Shown: piece after piece, positions 20,660 through 31,787 of the stretch
Position numbering within the stretch: position 1 is the stretch's first letter
Layout: every line of letters begins with the position of its first letter
From: Selaginella moellendorffii
Lineage: Eukaryota > Streptophyta > Lycopodiopsida > Selaginellales > Selaginellaceae
Assembly (NCBI RefSeq): GCF_000143415.4
Contig: NW_003314264.1
Location: 941,618 to 1,005,617, forward strand
Reading direction: 5' to 3'
Length of the DNA stretch: 64,000 bases
Translations under genes and position numbers: made by a program
The notes under the pieces: generated by a model
Databases searched by the model: none
Told to the model about the DNA's origin: nothing
What the model saw: only the letters and a program-made list of their open reading frames with translations

Positions 20660-23002
20660 GAGAGAGCAAGATACAAGACATTGGCCTAGAAGGCAGCTCG
20701 CAATTTTGTGTATGAGGCATTACGGTCATTTGTTGATGCTTCAGAACATCAAGTGGGGGGCATGGTCTTCTAGAGGGGTTTGGTCTGCATGAAGGCATGG
20801 AGAATCATTTATGGAGTCCCTCGAACCACATTCTACAGAATCAAAACTGAGTTCGAGGAACAAAGGGTTCAATAAGCAGTCCATGGGAACGACGGTACTC
20901 ACAAAACCAGGGGTCATGTTGTATATGGAGAGGCAATCTTCAAGAGGTTTGTCGAGACATGTAGCGAGCAGCAACCACATAAAACCCGCCTCTTGGAAGA
21001 TGGAACTCGAGACACCCAATGAGTTCTCCCTTCCATGTATACCAAGGGGGCCATATTGGAAGATGTGAATCGGGAACTCCAGAGTAATGGCTACAGGAAG
21101 CTGAGCCAATCTAGATTTAGTAGATTGTGGAGCAACAGGTTCAGGGATGTGAGTATAGGAAAGTACTCCAGCTTTTCAAAGTGTGATGAGTGCATTGCTA
21201 TCAAAATGGCTTTGTCGAAGAATTCTTGCATTGCTCAAGAGCGAGAGACGTTGGTTAGAAGGCGGCTCGACCACAACATCGAGCAGAGAAGCTGCAGGAC
21301 TGCATATTATCATAACAAGATTCTCTCCATGGAGAGACCTGACTCTTACCTCTGCATCATCCATGACAAAATGGACCAGAAAAAGACGTGCTTACCTTGA
21401 CTCAATCCTGCCCCCAAGGCAATCTCTTCATCCATGCAGCTGCCTGTGTCTCTGTTTGGCATAATCGCTCATGGGCATGGTGCCCAGAACTATGGGAACT
21501 TCTTTGTACCTCTATGGGGTGGCGGGGGTGCAAACATGATGATTGCGTCCCTAGCAAAACACTTAAGGTCTCTGCAAAGTGCGCAGACTGAGCTGAACAG
21601 CCAACCCTTGCATAAGGCCCTTGTCGATCGAACCCCATACAGGGTTCAGCTGGAGGAGGAGCAAAGGCTTGCAGTATCGCGTGGGGCCCCATGCCATCCC
21701 AGTGAATATGTTGGCCGTCAGATTGTAGGGTTATCACGTGAGGCCTCATGCCATTCCAACGAGGCTGGTCGCCCGGTGAATGCACAGCCTCATCCAAACG
21801 AAGCAAAATCTCAAGGAAGTTCTTGCGGCCGATGTGGCCTTCCACCCCATCTTCTGCTCCAAACAGACAATGCTGGCAGTGAGAACAAAAACATGTACGT
21901 CTTCGCGTACTTAGCGATGCTTGTTGCCAAAGGCATATTTGAAACGGTTACACTTGGCTTTCTCATGGTTGGGCACACTCATGAAGACGTCGATGCCATG
22001 TTCAGTCACCTGGCAGAGTCCCTCCGGCGATCCAATGTCCTCACCCTCCCACAACTCTATGATGAATTCCAAAATTGCATCAAAGGCACTGTTGAAGCTA
22101 CACTTGTGACAGAGGTTCCAGACTTTAAGGGGTTTGTAAGAGGCTACATCAGGGACGGATCCGAAACACTGATTGGCCACTCCAAGCCTCTTCAGTTTCA
22201 TTTCAGCATGCATGACGGTGCTCCAGTGATGAGGTACAAGATGAGAGAATGGGACACAGTGTGGCTGCCAGTGGACGGCATTGAACTCTTCAAGAGAGAT
22301 CCCATAACTGGGGAACCTATGATTCCTCAGGGTTCCCCACGGCTGATGCACCCGGATGGACTCAAAGACCAGGAAAGTATAGTGGCCGGGATTAGACAGC
22401 ATATTGCCTTCTAGAAGAGGGGGTTGGTGTTTGGTGGAGAATCCTATTTTAAGAGGTGCAAGCCTTTGCTCGAATACTGAGAGAAGGTTATATCTGCTAT
22501 CCAAAATGGGCCGGTTGTATATGAAGAATTGGAAGAGTCCTTTTGGCCAGAACCCAGAGCACCAGATAGTAGCGGAACAATGTCCTCTGGAAATGTAGTG
22601 ACAGATAACGATGTTGAGGATCACTATTGTGGGCCGAGGAACAAGAAGCCGGATTCAGCATTCAATCCAGTACAGGTCTGCAAAGGAATGGTCGTGCTTG
22701 TCAGACCCAGTAATAAAAAACAAATGATATGGGTGGGGTGCTGCATCACTGATGCAGAGGAGGACGCAGAAACTAACTCCTTCAATGTAATTGTGGAGTG
22801 GTTCAAGCCAAGTTTCGGATATACGAAGGATTGCCTAGAAAAGAGATGGGTGCTGAATCCAAGGGATCCCAGTATGAGCATATCGGTGGATAATGTTGTG
22901 CATGGTTGGATGTGGAAGCAGAGTGCCACCATCACCTTGCCAGACCATGCAAGAGATGCAGCAAGAGCATTCATAACCCGGGTTCAAGGTGAGATTCATT
23001 AA
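20660..23002 (+). pseudogene. DUF7869-type gene, lightly damaged (transposase-like?)
   Basis: From about 20690 the plus strand encodes, with a few stops, a long protein of the kind annotated in plants as DUF7869. It begins NFVYEALRSFVDASEHQVGG, then GVPRTTFYRIK, SMYTKGAIL, YSSFSKCDECIAIKMAL and IIHDKMDQKKTCLP (to 21400). A well-preserved frame 21434-22414 has HGHGAQNYGNFFVPLW, LLQTDNAGSENKN and FLMVGHTHEDVDAMFSHLAE. Frame 22529-23002 adds a Trp-rich C-terminal module (MIWVGCC, VIVEWFKPSFGYTKDC). The paired Asp motifs (DNAGSENKN; GHTHEDVD) recall DDE nucleases, but that is inference; the function is unknown. Two short palindromic repeats sit inside the reading frame at 21680 and 21739, in a segment that looks like an insertion. 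Either an intronless decaying gene or a nested DNA element. Confidence 0.6.
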
Positions 23003-24400
23003 TATGCCTTTACTAAGTTTCTAATGTATTTTATTTCAAGGTGAACAATCCGAATCTGAATCAGAGGAGGTGTGATGGCATGTGGCCTTACGCCATTCCT
23101 AGGTGAGATGAAACAAATAACAAGTATAAATTCTTAGTTGTTCTAGCAAATCTTATTTAAAGTTCAAGGTGAACAAGCTGAATATGAATTCATCGGATTG
23201 TTATAACAAATTGCGAGGTGATGGCATGAGGCGATACGCCATTTGAGAGTGGTAGCCATTCCTATATGAGGTGAGTGAAATATTTATTAGAAATACCTCA
23301 TTCAATTGTGCACTTCTAAGTCTTGGTCCACTCAGTACTGTTTGCATGGTTTTATTTTAATTCTTTCTCTAAAATGTTATTTAGCATGTGGCTTCATGCC
23401 ATTGCTCTCCACAATCATGCATTGAATTTTTCTATCCTTGCATAATACTTCTCCATATATATAGCATGTGCGCACATGTGATATGGTTCATTAGGCCTGA
23501 TATAGTGTGTGAGGTAAAACAAAGATGATGTGACATATGCATTTACCAATCACACGTGCATAAATCTAATAATATGGCGTGTGGCCCATATTAATGGCAC
23601 ATAAACCCATATTGTGGGCTTACGTGCTTTATGTACCATCATTCCCTTGCAGCGTGTGTGTTGGTTTCCTTTTATAACACAACGAACTCCATATTTTAGG
23701 GTGAAGAGCGTTCTCATGGCAAACACAAAATCTGTAAGTGAGGCAAAAAAGGAAACGGAGAAGGAGATAGGTGAAGATGTAAAATATATAAGTCTTCCAA
23801 ACTCCCCGTACTATACTCCAGGTGATCATTTTTCTGAACAAACGGCAACATTAACAACTATTGAGAACGCCCCAGTAACGTCAGAGACAACAATCCAAAG
23901 CAAAACAACTGACCTGGAGAAGGATGATAGTACCGCTGAGAGTACCAAAAAGGAGGTGTCCACTAGCGCTTAGGCTTATAATGGCGTGTGCCCTCATGCC
24001 ATTTACTTGATCACCAAATACTTTTTTCCCTTTGCACTAGTATATCTTAATACCGGTTTGAGAAATAGAATGGCATGTGCCCTCAGGCCTTTTACTAAAT
24101 CACCTTTGAAAGAAAAGCAAGCCTCTATGTCGTAAAAAAAAGGTACTAGAGAAATTCCTTAATAATATGAATGTTATTTAGTTTCATGAAAATACACTAA
24201 GGGTCAAATGAGTTAAATGACTTCTCCAGACTAGCAATGCCTCTTGCTACACCTTCACAATTAGATTTGTTCGAAAAAGATAACATTGAATAATATCTAA
24301 ATGTTCTCACCATTAAGTTATATGTTTGGCTAATAGGAATGACATTCATCTTGGAAAGCTCACCACACGCTCAATGAACAAACAAATAGTGTGTGCGCGC
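21672..24400. repeat. Interspersed short palindromic repeats (ATGGCATG...CATGCCAT type)
   Basis: Variants of a 22-bp near-palindrome, ATGGCRTG then GGCC-like centre then CATGCCAT, recur at about 21684, 21742, 23074, 23219, 23383, 23576, 23979, 24071 and 24389. Several are half-sites such as GGCTTCATGCCAT. Two copies (23036 and 23165) are preceded by a shared GTTCAAGGTGAACAA segment, and an inverted copy of the same unit lies at 24389-24450. Spacing is irregular, so this is neither CRISPR nor a tandem satellite. Two units lie inside the DUF7869 frame. Confidence 0.6.
23716..23973 (+). CDS. Small Lys/Glu/Thr-rich ORF, uncertain
   Basis: An 85-codon frame starts at ATG 23716 just after a TTTTAG that could be a splice acceptor. 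The product is hydrophilic, rich in Lys, Glu, Ser and Thr, with no recognisable domain. It ends TAG at 23971-23973 and lies within the palindrome field downstream of the DUF7869 gene. It may be a last exon of that unit or chance. I do not assign a function. Confidence 0.25.
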   Translation: MANTKSVSEAKKETEKEIGEDVKYISLPNSPYYTPGDHFSEQTATLTTIENAPVTSETTIQSKTTDLEKDDSTAESTKKEVSTSA

Positions 24401-24449
24401 ATGCCATCGCTCTTCTTTAGCTTCAGATTCAGCTTGTTCACCTTGACAA

Positions 24450-26033
24450 TGAGATTTATTATACAACTAGATGGACTCAGTCTGGACACAAAGTCACCGC
24501 GCTAGTCACCATGCCCCAGATATGTCTAGCCCCTAGACAAAAAACATATAATTTCACGTCATTTTCAAATACTTGAAAATTTGTACCTAGTCCCATTTTA
24601 CTGAATAAATCCCACTTTAACGAAATAGAGCATACTTGCAATAATTGAATTTCAAGCTCAAGATCTCTCATATACACAATTAGATTTGCCTCATCTTGTG
24701 TATATGCATGTGTACAGCTGTTCCCATAAAGAATGAAAACAAGCTTTGCCACATAATGCAATTATAAACAACAATATATAGTAATATACTGAGCAATAGA
24801 AAATTTGTATCAACCAAGATAGAGAAAATAATAGAAGATCTCTTGCTATAAAAATAAGTTTGAAAAGTAAATATTAAATAAACTAGTGTCGAGTGAACCC
24901 TTTGATGGTACTCTCAAAAGAAGGATGGAAAGGTTATTGACTTATTTGCACAATAACCCTTTACTACTCATATAATTCTTTGTTTCTCAAAAGAATCTTC
25001 ATATCAAGATTTTTCATTGTAGCAACACTAAAAAGACATTGTTGATGCCAAGGCCTCCACCTAGGAAATAAAGGATGCCAATCCAAAAAATCAATATATG
25101 TGGCCAACCTCATCATATGTTTAGTAGTAAATATCACAACCATGACCATGTCTTCTCCATTATCCTTAAACATGAGTAGCAAAAGCATCAACCTTTATCA
25201 GAACATGACCATCTCTCACAGAAAGTGGAGTTGAAGGATGTACAATGAGAAGTGGAAAAGGTGATATTTTATAATATTGTGTCAGTCGAAGAGCATCATT
25301 AAGGGTGGCTAAAGCAAATGTATGCACAAGTTCCACAAAATATTTACAAAGTGTTGGCAATAGTATTCCCAATTTGATATGCTCTAATATATTTGGCTCT
25401 ATACAAAGCAAGATTGATGGTTTGTGTGGAGTAAAATATGTTTCTTGGAGTTGGAAGCAAATGCCAAATTGCATCACTGACTCATATGGCTCTTAACAAA
25501 TATAATATAATTGTTAAAAAGTATCATCACAATCATTAATATGTCCAAATGTTCACTTGAATATATTCAAGTGAATACTCCAATTTATATAAGTGGCTGC
25601 ACTTAAACCATTATATCATTGCAATGCCATCCCTTGGAGACATGTGGGAAATGCAGAGCATTATCCCAAAAATAATGGGTAATAATCATTATAAGTGATT
25701 GAATTAATGGTACACATCATCCCTAAGATTCCCATGAAAGAATTCTAGCTAAACACAAAGATTAGTAGTAAAAGAAAAAAGAATTGTATTATGTGTCGTG
25801 AATGCCACTATCAATTAGGTTTGGTTATTCAGTTACAACCATATAGCATTAAACAATTACATCAATTGCTACTCTAGAGTCAAAGAAAGTAAAGGTTACT
25901 ACTCTAACATAAAAATGAATGGAAATGAAAAAAGTAAAAGAGAATAAATTTTAAAAGCTATAAAGAAAGTCAATGCAAAAGCTAAATCAAAACCAAAATC
26001 CTAAATCTTTATTAATTAGCCTAAAAACCCTAA

Positions 26034-26107
<74 letters not shown>

Positions 26108-26700
26108 TGTGTCTGAGAAATATGTATATTAATAAGCCTAAAAACCTTAGCTTAGTCTGGATTGAAACCAATCTGATAACTATTAAAATCATATGGCATT
26201 GTAATTGTACACTTGAACCTCACAAATGTAATTAAAATAAATAAAAATAAAGAACAATTTTCTTATAAAAATTATAAGTAGATAAATATTTGTACTTCAA
26301 CATGTAAAGATCTAGAATTTAAAACATCCAAACCATTAAAAATAACATCACTTTAGTGAATTAAATTATGAGTTAGAGCCATGGTTCTTGGAGTTGATCA
26401 TGTGATTTTTGTAATATATTTTTGTTAGGAAACTAATTAAAGAATCAATACCACAGGCAGACTCTAGAAAATGCCTTTTTTTATATAGGTTTGATAATTA
26501 CAATCCCTCAAGCACATCTCTGGACCTCAACTTGTAACAATGCCCCACAAAATAAAGAATGCAACCATGGACAGGCTGAGCACAGATGTTATTCTCAAGG
26601 GAATCAATAGCGCTTGAGTGTGGGAATGGGATGAGCTTACAAAACATCTGTAAAGTGGCTTAGTTTTCGAATTATCACAAAATATGATAGAAGCATAAAA
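24450..26700. other. AT-rich intergenic region
   Basis: Low-GC sequence with scattered ORFs below 105 codons. The longest is 25166-25477 on the minus strand (103 codons, hydrophobic and His-containing, no recognised family); a neighbouring minus ORF at 24964-25191 overlaps it in another frame. No RNA gene or retroelement motif was seen. Confidence 0.4.
26037..26113. repeat. (TA)n(TG)n compound microsatellite
   Basis: About 27 bases of alternating TA are followed by a (TG)n run of about 45 bases with few interruptions. It can form Z-DNA or cruciform structure and is likely to vary in length between individuals. Confidence 0.95.
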
Positions 26701-27194
26701 TTCTTGAGTGTTTTCTAAACTAACTTTCGAATCCAAAACACTATGTGTTCACTATTCAAGATTCATGGAGGAAGTGTGCTCGCTCACATTGTCCAGCATT
26801 AGCTGGGCAAATTGCTGCTTATTAGTAGTCGGGCAGCCAGGGGCTTCAATCCCCGACTTCCTCTCGCTTTGGAGCGCTATCGGTCTTCCAGAACAAAGAG
26901 CTTCGACCGGAGAACAGTTGACTACCCCGCCTGAACTGATACACCTCAACACCGTCGTGTCTGATGCTGAGGCTGCGCTGGAATTACCCTCATATGCCTG
27001 TGTGCCGCCAAGTCCATCGTCGTGCAAAGCAGCTAGACCCACGGCATTCCCAGTTCGGCAAAACATGCTCGTTTTGAGCATCCGATGTGGTTGGACCTTC
27101 CGCAGTCACAACAGCATGCTTGTCCTTCTCCATTTTCGACATGTTGCAATCGTTGTGTACATGCCTGCGTTACGGCATCCTGCGGTTTAAGCTT
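26701..27194. other. GC-normal stretch with overlapping ORFs, coding unproven
   Basis: Base composition rises compared with the AT-rich region to the left. A plus ORF (26708-27190) and a minus ORF (26752-27081) overlap, and a minus frame near 27135 starts MSKMEKDKHAVVTAEG. None carries a domain I recognise. It may be a gene remnant whose right end is the foldback at 27195. Confidence 0.3.
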
Positions 27195-27297
27195 GTCAAG
27201 AGTTCTACCAGGTGCGCGTCAAATCTTCGTTGCTCCATTTGGTTTGATTCGACCCGGAGCAACGAAGATTTGATCGCACCTGGTAGAACTCTTGAGG
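27195..27297. repeat. Long foldback hairpin, 42-bp arms
   Basis: Bases 27195-27236 are repeated as a near-exact reverse complement at 27256-27297, with one small mismatch/indel near the middle (GCGCGTC against GCGATC). The loop is 19 bases. The outer flanks (GTTTAAGCTT and GGGACAGTTTC) keep weak complementarity. Such a transcript would form a stable hairpin of the size of a young plant MIRNA or inverted-repeat siRNA locus; a foldback transposon remnant is the alternative. No known miRNA was recognised in the arms. Confidence 0.85.
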
Positions 27298-28779
27298 GAC
27301 AGTTTCATTCCAGGCGATGAAGCTGCATATCTCGAAGCCGGAAGAATGGGAAAGTGAACCCATTCTCGGTAGCTCCAACCTCGTCGAGTGTTTTCAGTCA
27401 TGTCTGATGTTCAAAGCCTCTTCTTGAGTGCACCTCTCGATCAGCCATTCTTCTTGCGAATGCGCGCCGCGATTGCCGAGTACGAGTTTGGCGCGTAACT
27501 GAAAACGAACTCAAGCTTCGAATGTGAGTCTATTACCTTTCAATCTCTTCTCCAAACCTAAACCCTGACATGGCCAGAAATGGAGCGAGTTTTCTTTTGT
27601 CCTCCTCAGCATGTATTGCAAGTGTTTAATCATCTCCGAGTGGCGTGGCCGAGACTGTCACCTCCTTCGCAGTTATGATTGAGAAGTACAAACGGGAGCG
27701 ACAGTCCCTCTCAGTCTCTTGTTCTCCGCGATAACAAATTCCCGGAACAGTTTTCTCTTTCGTTTGATGGTGCTCGTCCGAACAGTTAGGTTGCGGCTGT
27801 TCTTTCTTTTTCACCCCAAAGTCTTAATGCAATTGCTGTGGTCCTTGCTGTTTCAAGGTGCATTCTGGACTTTACATTCGCAAATGGAGTCGAAAACGGA
27901 CGAACGATTGTCATGGTCCGGAGGGATTTTGTCCGTGAGGTGTTTTGTACGAGACAGAGAAGGACGACATTAAGAGCTTGCCGGACACATAGAGCCAGAC
28001 GTTGCAATCAACGTCTGCTCCAGATTGCAGACTTCTGTCAATGAAAAAGAAAGGAGATAGAGATTTATTTTTAGTTGAAGCCAAAAAATATTTAGATTAA
28101 AAATCCAAATTGAAATGGTTATCCTTTAAATTTTTCACAATATGCTCTCAAAGGGTAGATGCTGCTTTAGCACCTGAAGGAGATCATCAGTTACACGCTC
28201 CCACAAAGTCAGTCTTGCGTCACCTTTCTCCAAAGAGTGAAAGGACGTTGCTTATAGCTGCGAAAATTCCCGTGAAAGAAAAAAGAGCTGGTCTAGATCA
28301 TGCGTTCCAGCTGTCGATACTTCCAAACAAAACCACAGAGCATGCCAAGTGCCGTGACTCGGGCCAAAAAACGAGATTAGTTTCCTCCATTCCAAAAACG
28401 TGTGACAGAAGGAGAGGAATTTCGGAGGGGTCAAACTTTTCTATCCTTTCCTCCCCGTTTGAAACTTCGCCCGCCCACCAGAAGGAAGAAGAAGGACGCA
28501 GTACAAAGCGGAAGCATTCCTTGTCAAAACCTTGAATGCCGCGTTTCCAAAAGCCTCTGCGCTGCTACAAAAACTACACTCTTTTCCTCTAGTCTTCCAA
28601 GAAAATTAGGAAAGGTGAGAGCCAAGAGGTCGAGCTTTGAGCTCCACTGTGAATCGAAGCTTTAATTTTAGGCAGGACTGGGATCGCTAGGTGGTGATCC
28701 TTTTCGAAAAGTTTAGTCCCCTGTCTCCTCTAGCCTTTTACTAGCTGCGAGTTTTCCATTCGCTCTCCTCGATTAATCA
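27298..28779. other. Intergenic region upstream of the DUF674 gene
   Basis: Contains only short overlapping ORFs (for example 28110-28535 plus) with no recognised domain and no convincing exon chain. The last few hundred bases are presumably the promoter and 5' UTR of the gene starting at 28780; a CT-rich tract (28720-28770) precedes its ATG. Confidence 0.4.
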
Positions 28780-29857
28780 ATGTGCAAGGCCGACAGGACG
28801 GAAGAACGCCGGCGAGAAAAAGAAATGCCGCAGCAGCAGCAGCAGCAGGATCGAGCAGTGGTGATCCGGCACAGCTCCTCCGAGCAGAGATTGTCCCTCC
28901 AGGAGCAATTCGACAAGCTCGAAGTGAGCAGCACTTGCAGCTCCAGCAGCAGCAGCAGCTATGGATCCAGCATTACCACCAACAGCGTCAGTAGCGGCAA
29001 GATCAAAGTTACCTTGCTCTACCGGAAGGCCGACAATTTCATCCTCTACATGGAGGCCGGCAAGGACTTCGTCGACTTGCTGCTTAGCTTCCTCACGCTC
29101 CCAATCGGCACGGCCATGAAGCTGCTCAGGGACAGCGCCGGATCCAAGCCCAGTGGTGGCATCGCCAACATCTACGACAGCCTCCTGGATCTGGACGAGT
29201 CGCTGTTCTACGTCGACAAGGAGCCGCTCGTCTCTCCAAAGCCGCTAGAAAGCCCCGAGTTGAGCATCGATCTTCTCAAGCCGAGCTTTGCTGCTGGAAT
29301 TGAAGGTGGCGGCGGCGGCGGTGGTGGCACCACTCCAAAGAGAAGCATTGTCTACTACAAGTGTTGTAACCACGGCTGCTTGAGATTTGTCATCGATCTT
29401 CCCGGCCAGATCTGTCCCGTTTGCAAGTTTGCGATGAGTCACAAGCTGGAGCTCATCCAGCCCAAGGCCTCGTATCCGCCATCGCCAGTTGCTACTCCGA
29501 CTACTCCGGTTGCTGCTGGTACACCGCGGCGAAAGGACAAGGTTGGCTACGTGAGGAAGAACAGGACCTTCATCATCACCGACAGCCTCGAGATTTTGCC
29601 GCTCTCGTCCATCACCGGGGTCATCCTTCTCAGCAAGCTCAAGCTTGACAGCCTGAAGGACTTGCAAAGTTGCCAAGTCTGTGTGGGAGTTCCAGAGGTA
29701 CGTTTCTTCCTTTGCTTGTGTTTTATAATCTTCCGTCCGCCTGCTTTACTGATTCTCATCTCCATTTTCTTTCTCTTGCCAGGTCCTGGAACTGCTCAGA
29801 GCATCCTTGAGCTCGCAGACAGCACTTAATGATGTTTTCGGGTCAAAGAAGAAGTAG
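28780..29857 (+). CDS. DUF674 family protein
   Basis: Two exons, 28780-29697 and 29783-29857, joined across an 85-bp GT-AG intron, give 330 residues. The N-terminus is low complexity (poly-Gln, then poly-Ser to about residue 75). The DUF674 core follows: KIKVTLLYRKADNFILYMEA, VDLLLSFLTLPIGTAMKLL, then NIYDSLLDLDESLF. Next comes a zinc-ribbon-like block with Cys pairs (YYKCCNHGCLRF...ICPVCKFAM), a variable Pro/Thr linker, and a second hydrophobic half ending LELLRASLSSQTALNDVF and a Lys tail. DUF674 proteins are plant-specific and of unknown function; the family order is intact here. A second in-frame Met (28825) could be the start instead, removing 15 basic residues. Gly-rich insertion near residue 180 is a local expansion. 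Confidence 0.88.
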
Positions 29858-30162
29858 CTTCGATCGGATCGTTCTTTTTTCAATAGAGTTTTGCGAACTT
29901 TGTAGATCGGGTTCTGCAAATAGAGTATACAAACATGAGAATATATAAATATCGACCGTACCAGAAATAATCGAGTCAAAAAGGAACCTCCAACTTCTAA
30001 AGCTGCTGGTCCAATGAAACTCCCAAGTCACATAGCCAAAAAGGAAGCCATCACAGCAATTGCCTTAGTGGCTGGTGGGCCACACAAAAAGAGAGACAAA
30101 ATGAAAGGGAAAAGTCTTACGATTTTCGGTTCTTGATCGACCAGACGTATGAAAGAATGCAG

Positions 30163-31435
30163 CTAGATGCGAACCAGTGTTTCGACGCTGAATGGGAAGT
30201 TGTAAGGTGGTCCCTTGTCGTAGAGCATCTCCACCAGGAATTCACAAGTTCGGCTCGACGGATGATAGGCGTCCCAGAAGTAGTATTCGGAGGCGTCATT
30301 ACAAACGGGGACCCCAGGAACACAGCTTTGTATCTGCTTAAACACACCGCAGCAAGCATCGTTCACGTTTTTTATTCCTGTAAGAAAAGTTTCACCTTTT
30401 CTTCGTTAGCGAAAAAAATTGAGAACTCTGTGACTCACCGAATGGAGCGGGATCTTGGACGATGGACATCATCTGGTAGTACAGGTCCGAGTAGACGATG
30501 TGAGCCTCTGGCAGCTCGTGGTTGAGAGCGGTGAGCGCACGATGAAGAGCACGGTTGTACTTCATCACGGGACTGTTCAGGAAGTGGACGCACGAGCTCC
30601 TGCCATACCTGGCGAGCTGCGCAGGAACACAACCCATCGCTCCAACCCCAGCGATCACAAACTTTCGTGCTCCCAAGTTGTAAAGTTCCTGAGGCTCGAA
30701 TGTCAGACAAATCACAGGAAGAGAAGAAAAAACACTCACTCTGGTTTGCTCCAGCAGCTTGGAAAGGAGTGTGTTCTGAAATCTCAGATTGGAAACAGCT
30801 CCAGTTAACGGGTATGTCATTGTATAGTCGTTGTTCCCTGTGAAAATGGAAAAGAGAGACCTGGATAGCATATCTGTTGCATTGGCTGAGCCAACCATGG
30901 AAACCAGTTCTTCCTTTACTTTCGCAAAGTTTTGCACTTGCTCGGTGATCTGAATCAGCTGGCCCTGGACAAACTACCGTGATCTAGCAATGTTCTAGGC
31001 TCGAATATAGAAGACTTACAACATTGATATTTGTTATATCGAGGATCCCAGACCCAGCAGAAGCGAAGTTGACCCCGCTGAGCATCGCAAGTCCTTTAGT
31101 GGACGGATCCATGAACGCTGGCAGCAATGGCAATCCCAACCTTGCCGCTGTATCCAGACAAGGAAACATCAGTACAGCATCTAAAGTCACAAAAACATAC
31201 CAAGAAAGTCGATTTGATTCCTTCCATTGGTGAATCTCCCAGTTGGTTTTCCGGTGTCAAATTCTCTTCCATAAGGTGGAAAGTTCGCTTTCGCAAGAGT
31301 GACAAGGTAGTTGTTGTTGCCGACATCTGCCAAGGAGTCACCGAATGCAAACAAGGCAGGAACTTCGGCAGTAAAACCAGAACGAACAAAAGCGGGAAGA
31401 AGCAGTGCAAGAAACGTAGCCAACCTTGGACACAT
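30163..31435 (-). CDS. GDSL esterase/lipase (SGNH hydrolase), secreted
   Basis: Five exons on the minus strand (31435-31201, 31147-31020, 30964-30740, 30688-30439, 30377-30163), all with GT-AG introns of 50-65 bp, give 350 residues, the usual size. Residues 1-23 are a signal peptide, so the enzyme should be secreted to wall or vacuole. Block I, LFAFGDSLADVGNNN, carries the nucleophile Ser34. Block III is TGNNDYTM, and block V gives WDAYHP with Asp315 and His318, completing the Ser-Asp-His triad. Further family marks are the NFPPYG/GRFTNGR segment, FASAGSGILD, and the Cys-rich ACCGVF near the C-terminus. It hydrolyses acyl esters; the substrate (cutin monomer, lipid or acyl donor) cannot be told. 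The start was chosen because it begins the signal peptide; an upstream in-frame TTG extension is not needed. Confidence 0.9.
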
Positions 31436-31787
31436 TTTGCTTCTCCTGCAGGCAGTGAGGCCTAGCTGCGGGTTTAAATGCTCAGGCGCACTAGCTCTAG
31501 CGCGTTGTAGCTCCACAAAGTACGTCCCAGGCTGCTTTGCCAGTGTTGTTGATAAGGCCTGTCAAGAATAAATGGAATCGTGACATCGTTCCCGGTGCAT
31601 AAATGCGCGCACAGGCCATCATTTCAAATGCTCGCAGACAGGTTGGAAAATACTCTTTCCTGAGAAGAAATTACATCCAAAATCAGTCTAAGACAAGAAT
31701 ATCAATAAAAATCACCAAGCCAAAGTAAATCCCGTGTGGTGCTGCCACAGATAGTACATAAAGGTGCCGTTTAGTTGAGCCCTCGCA

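Noticed and set aside
21402..21845. Minus-strand ORF of 147 codons
   Set aside because: Antisense of the DUF7869 frame; its repeated WNGMRPH-like peptides come from the palindromic repeats.
24964..25477. Minus-strand ORFs in AT-rich sequence
   Set aside because: Overlapping frames, no domain, no splice model; chance is as likely.
26037..26113. Repeat array considered as CRISPR-like or satellite
   Set aside because: Plain dinucleotide microsatellite without spacers.
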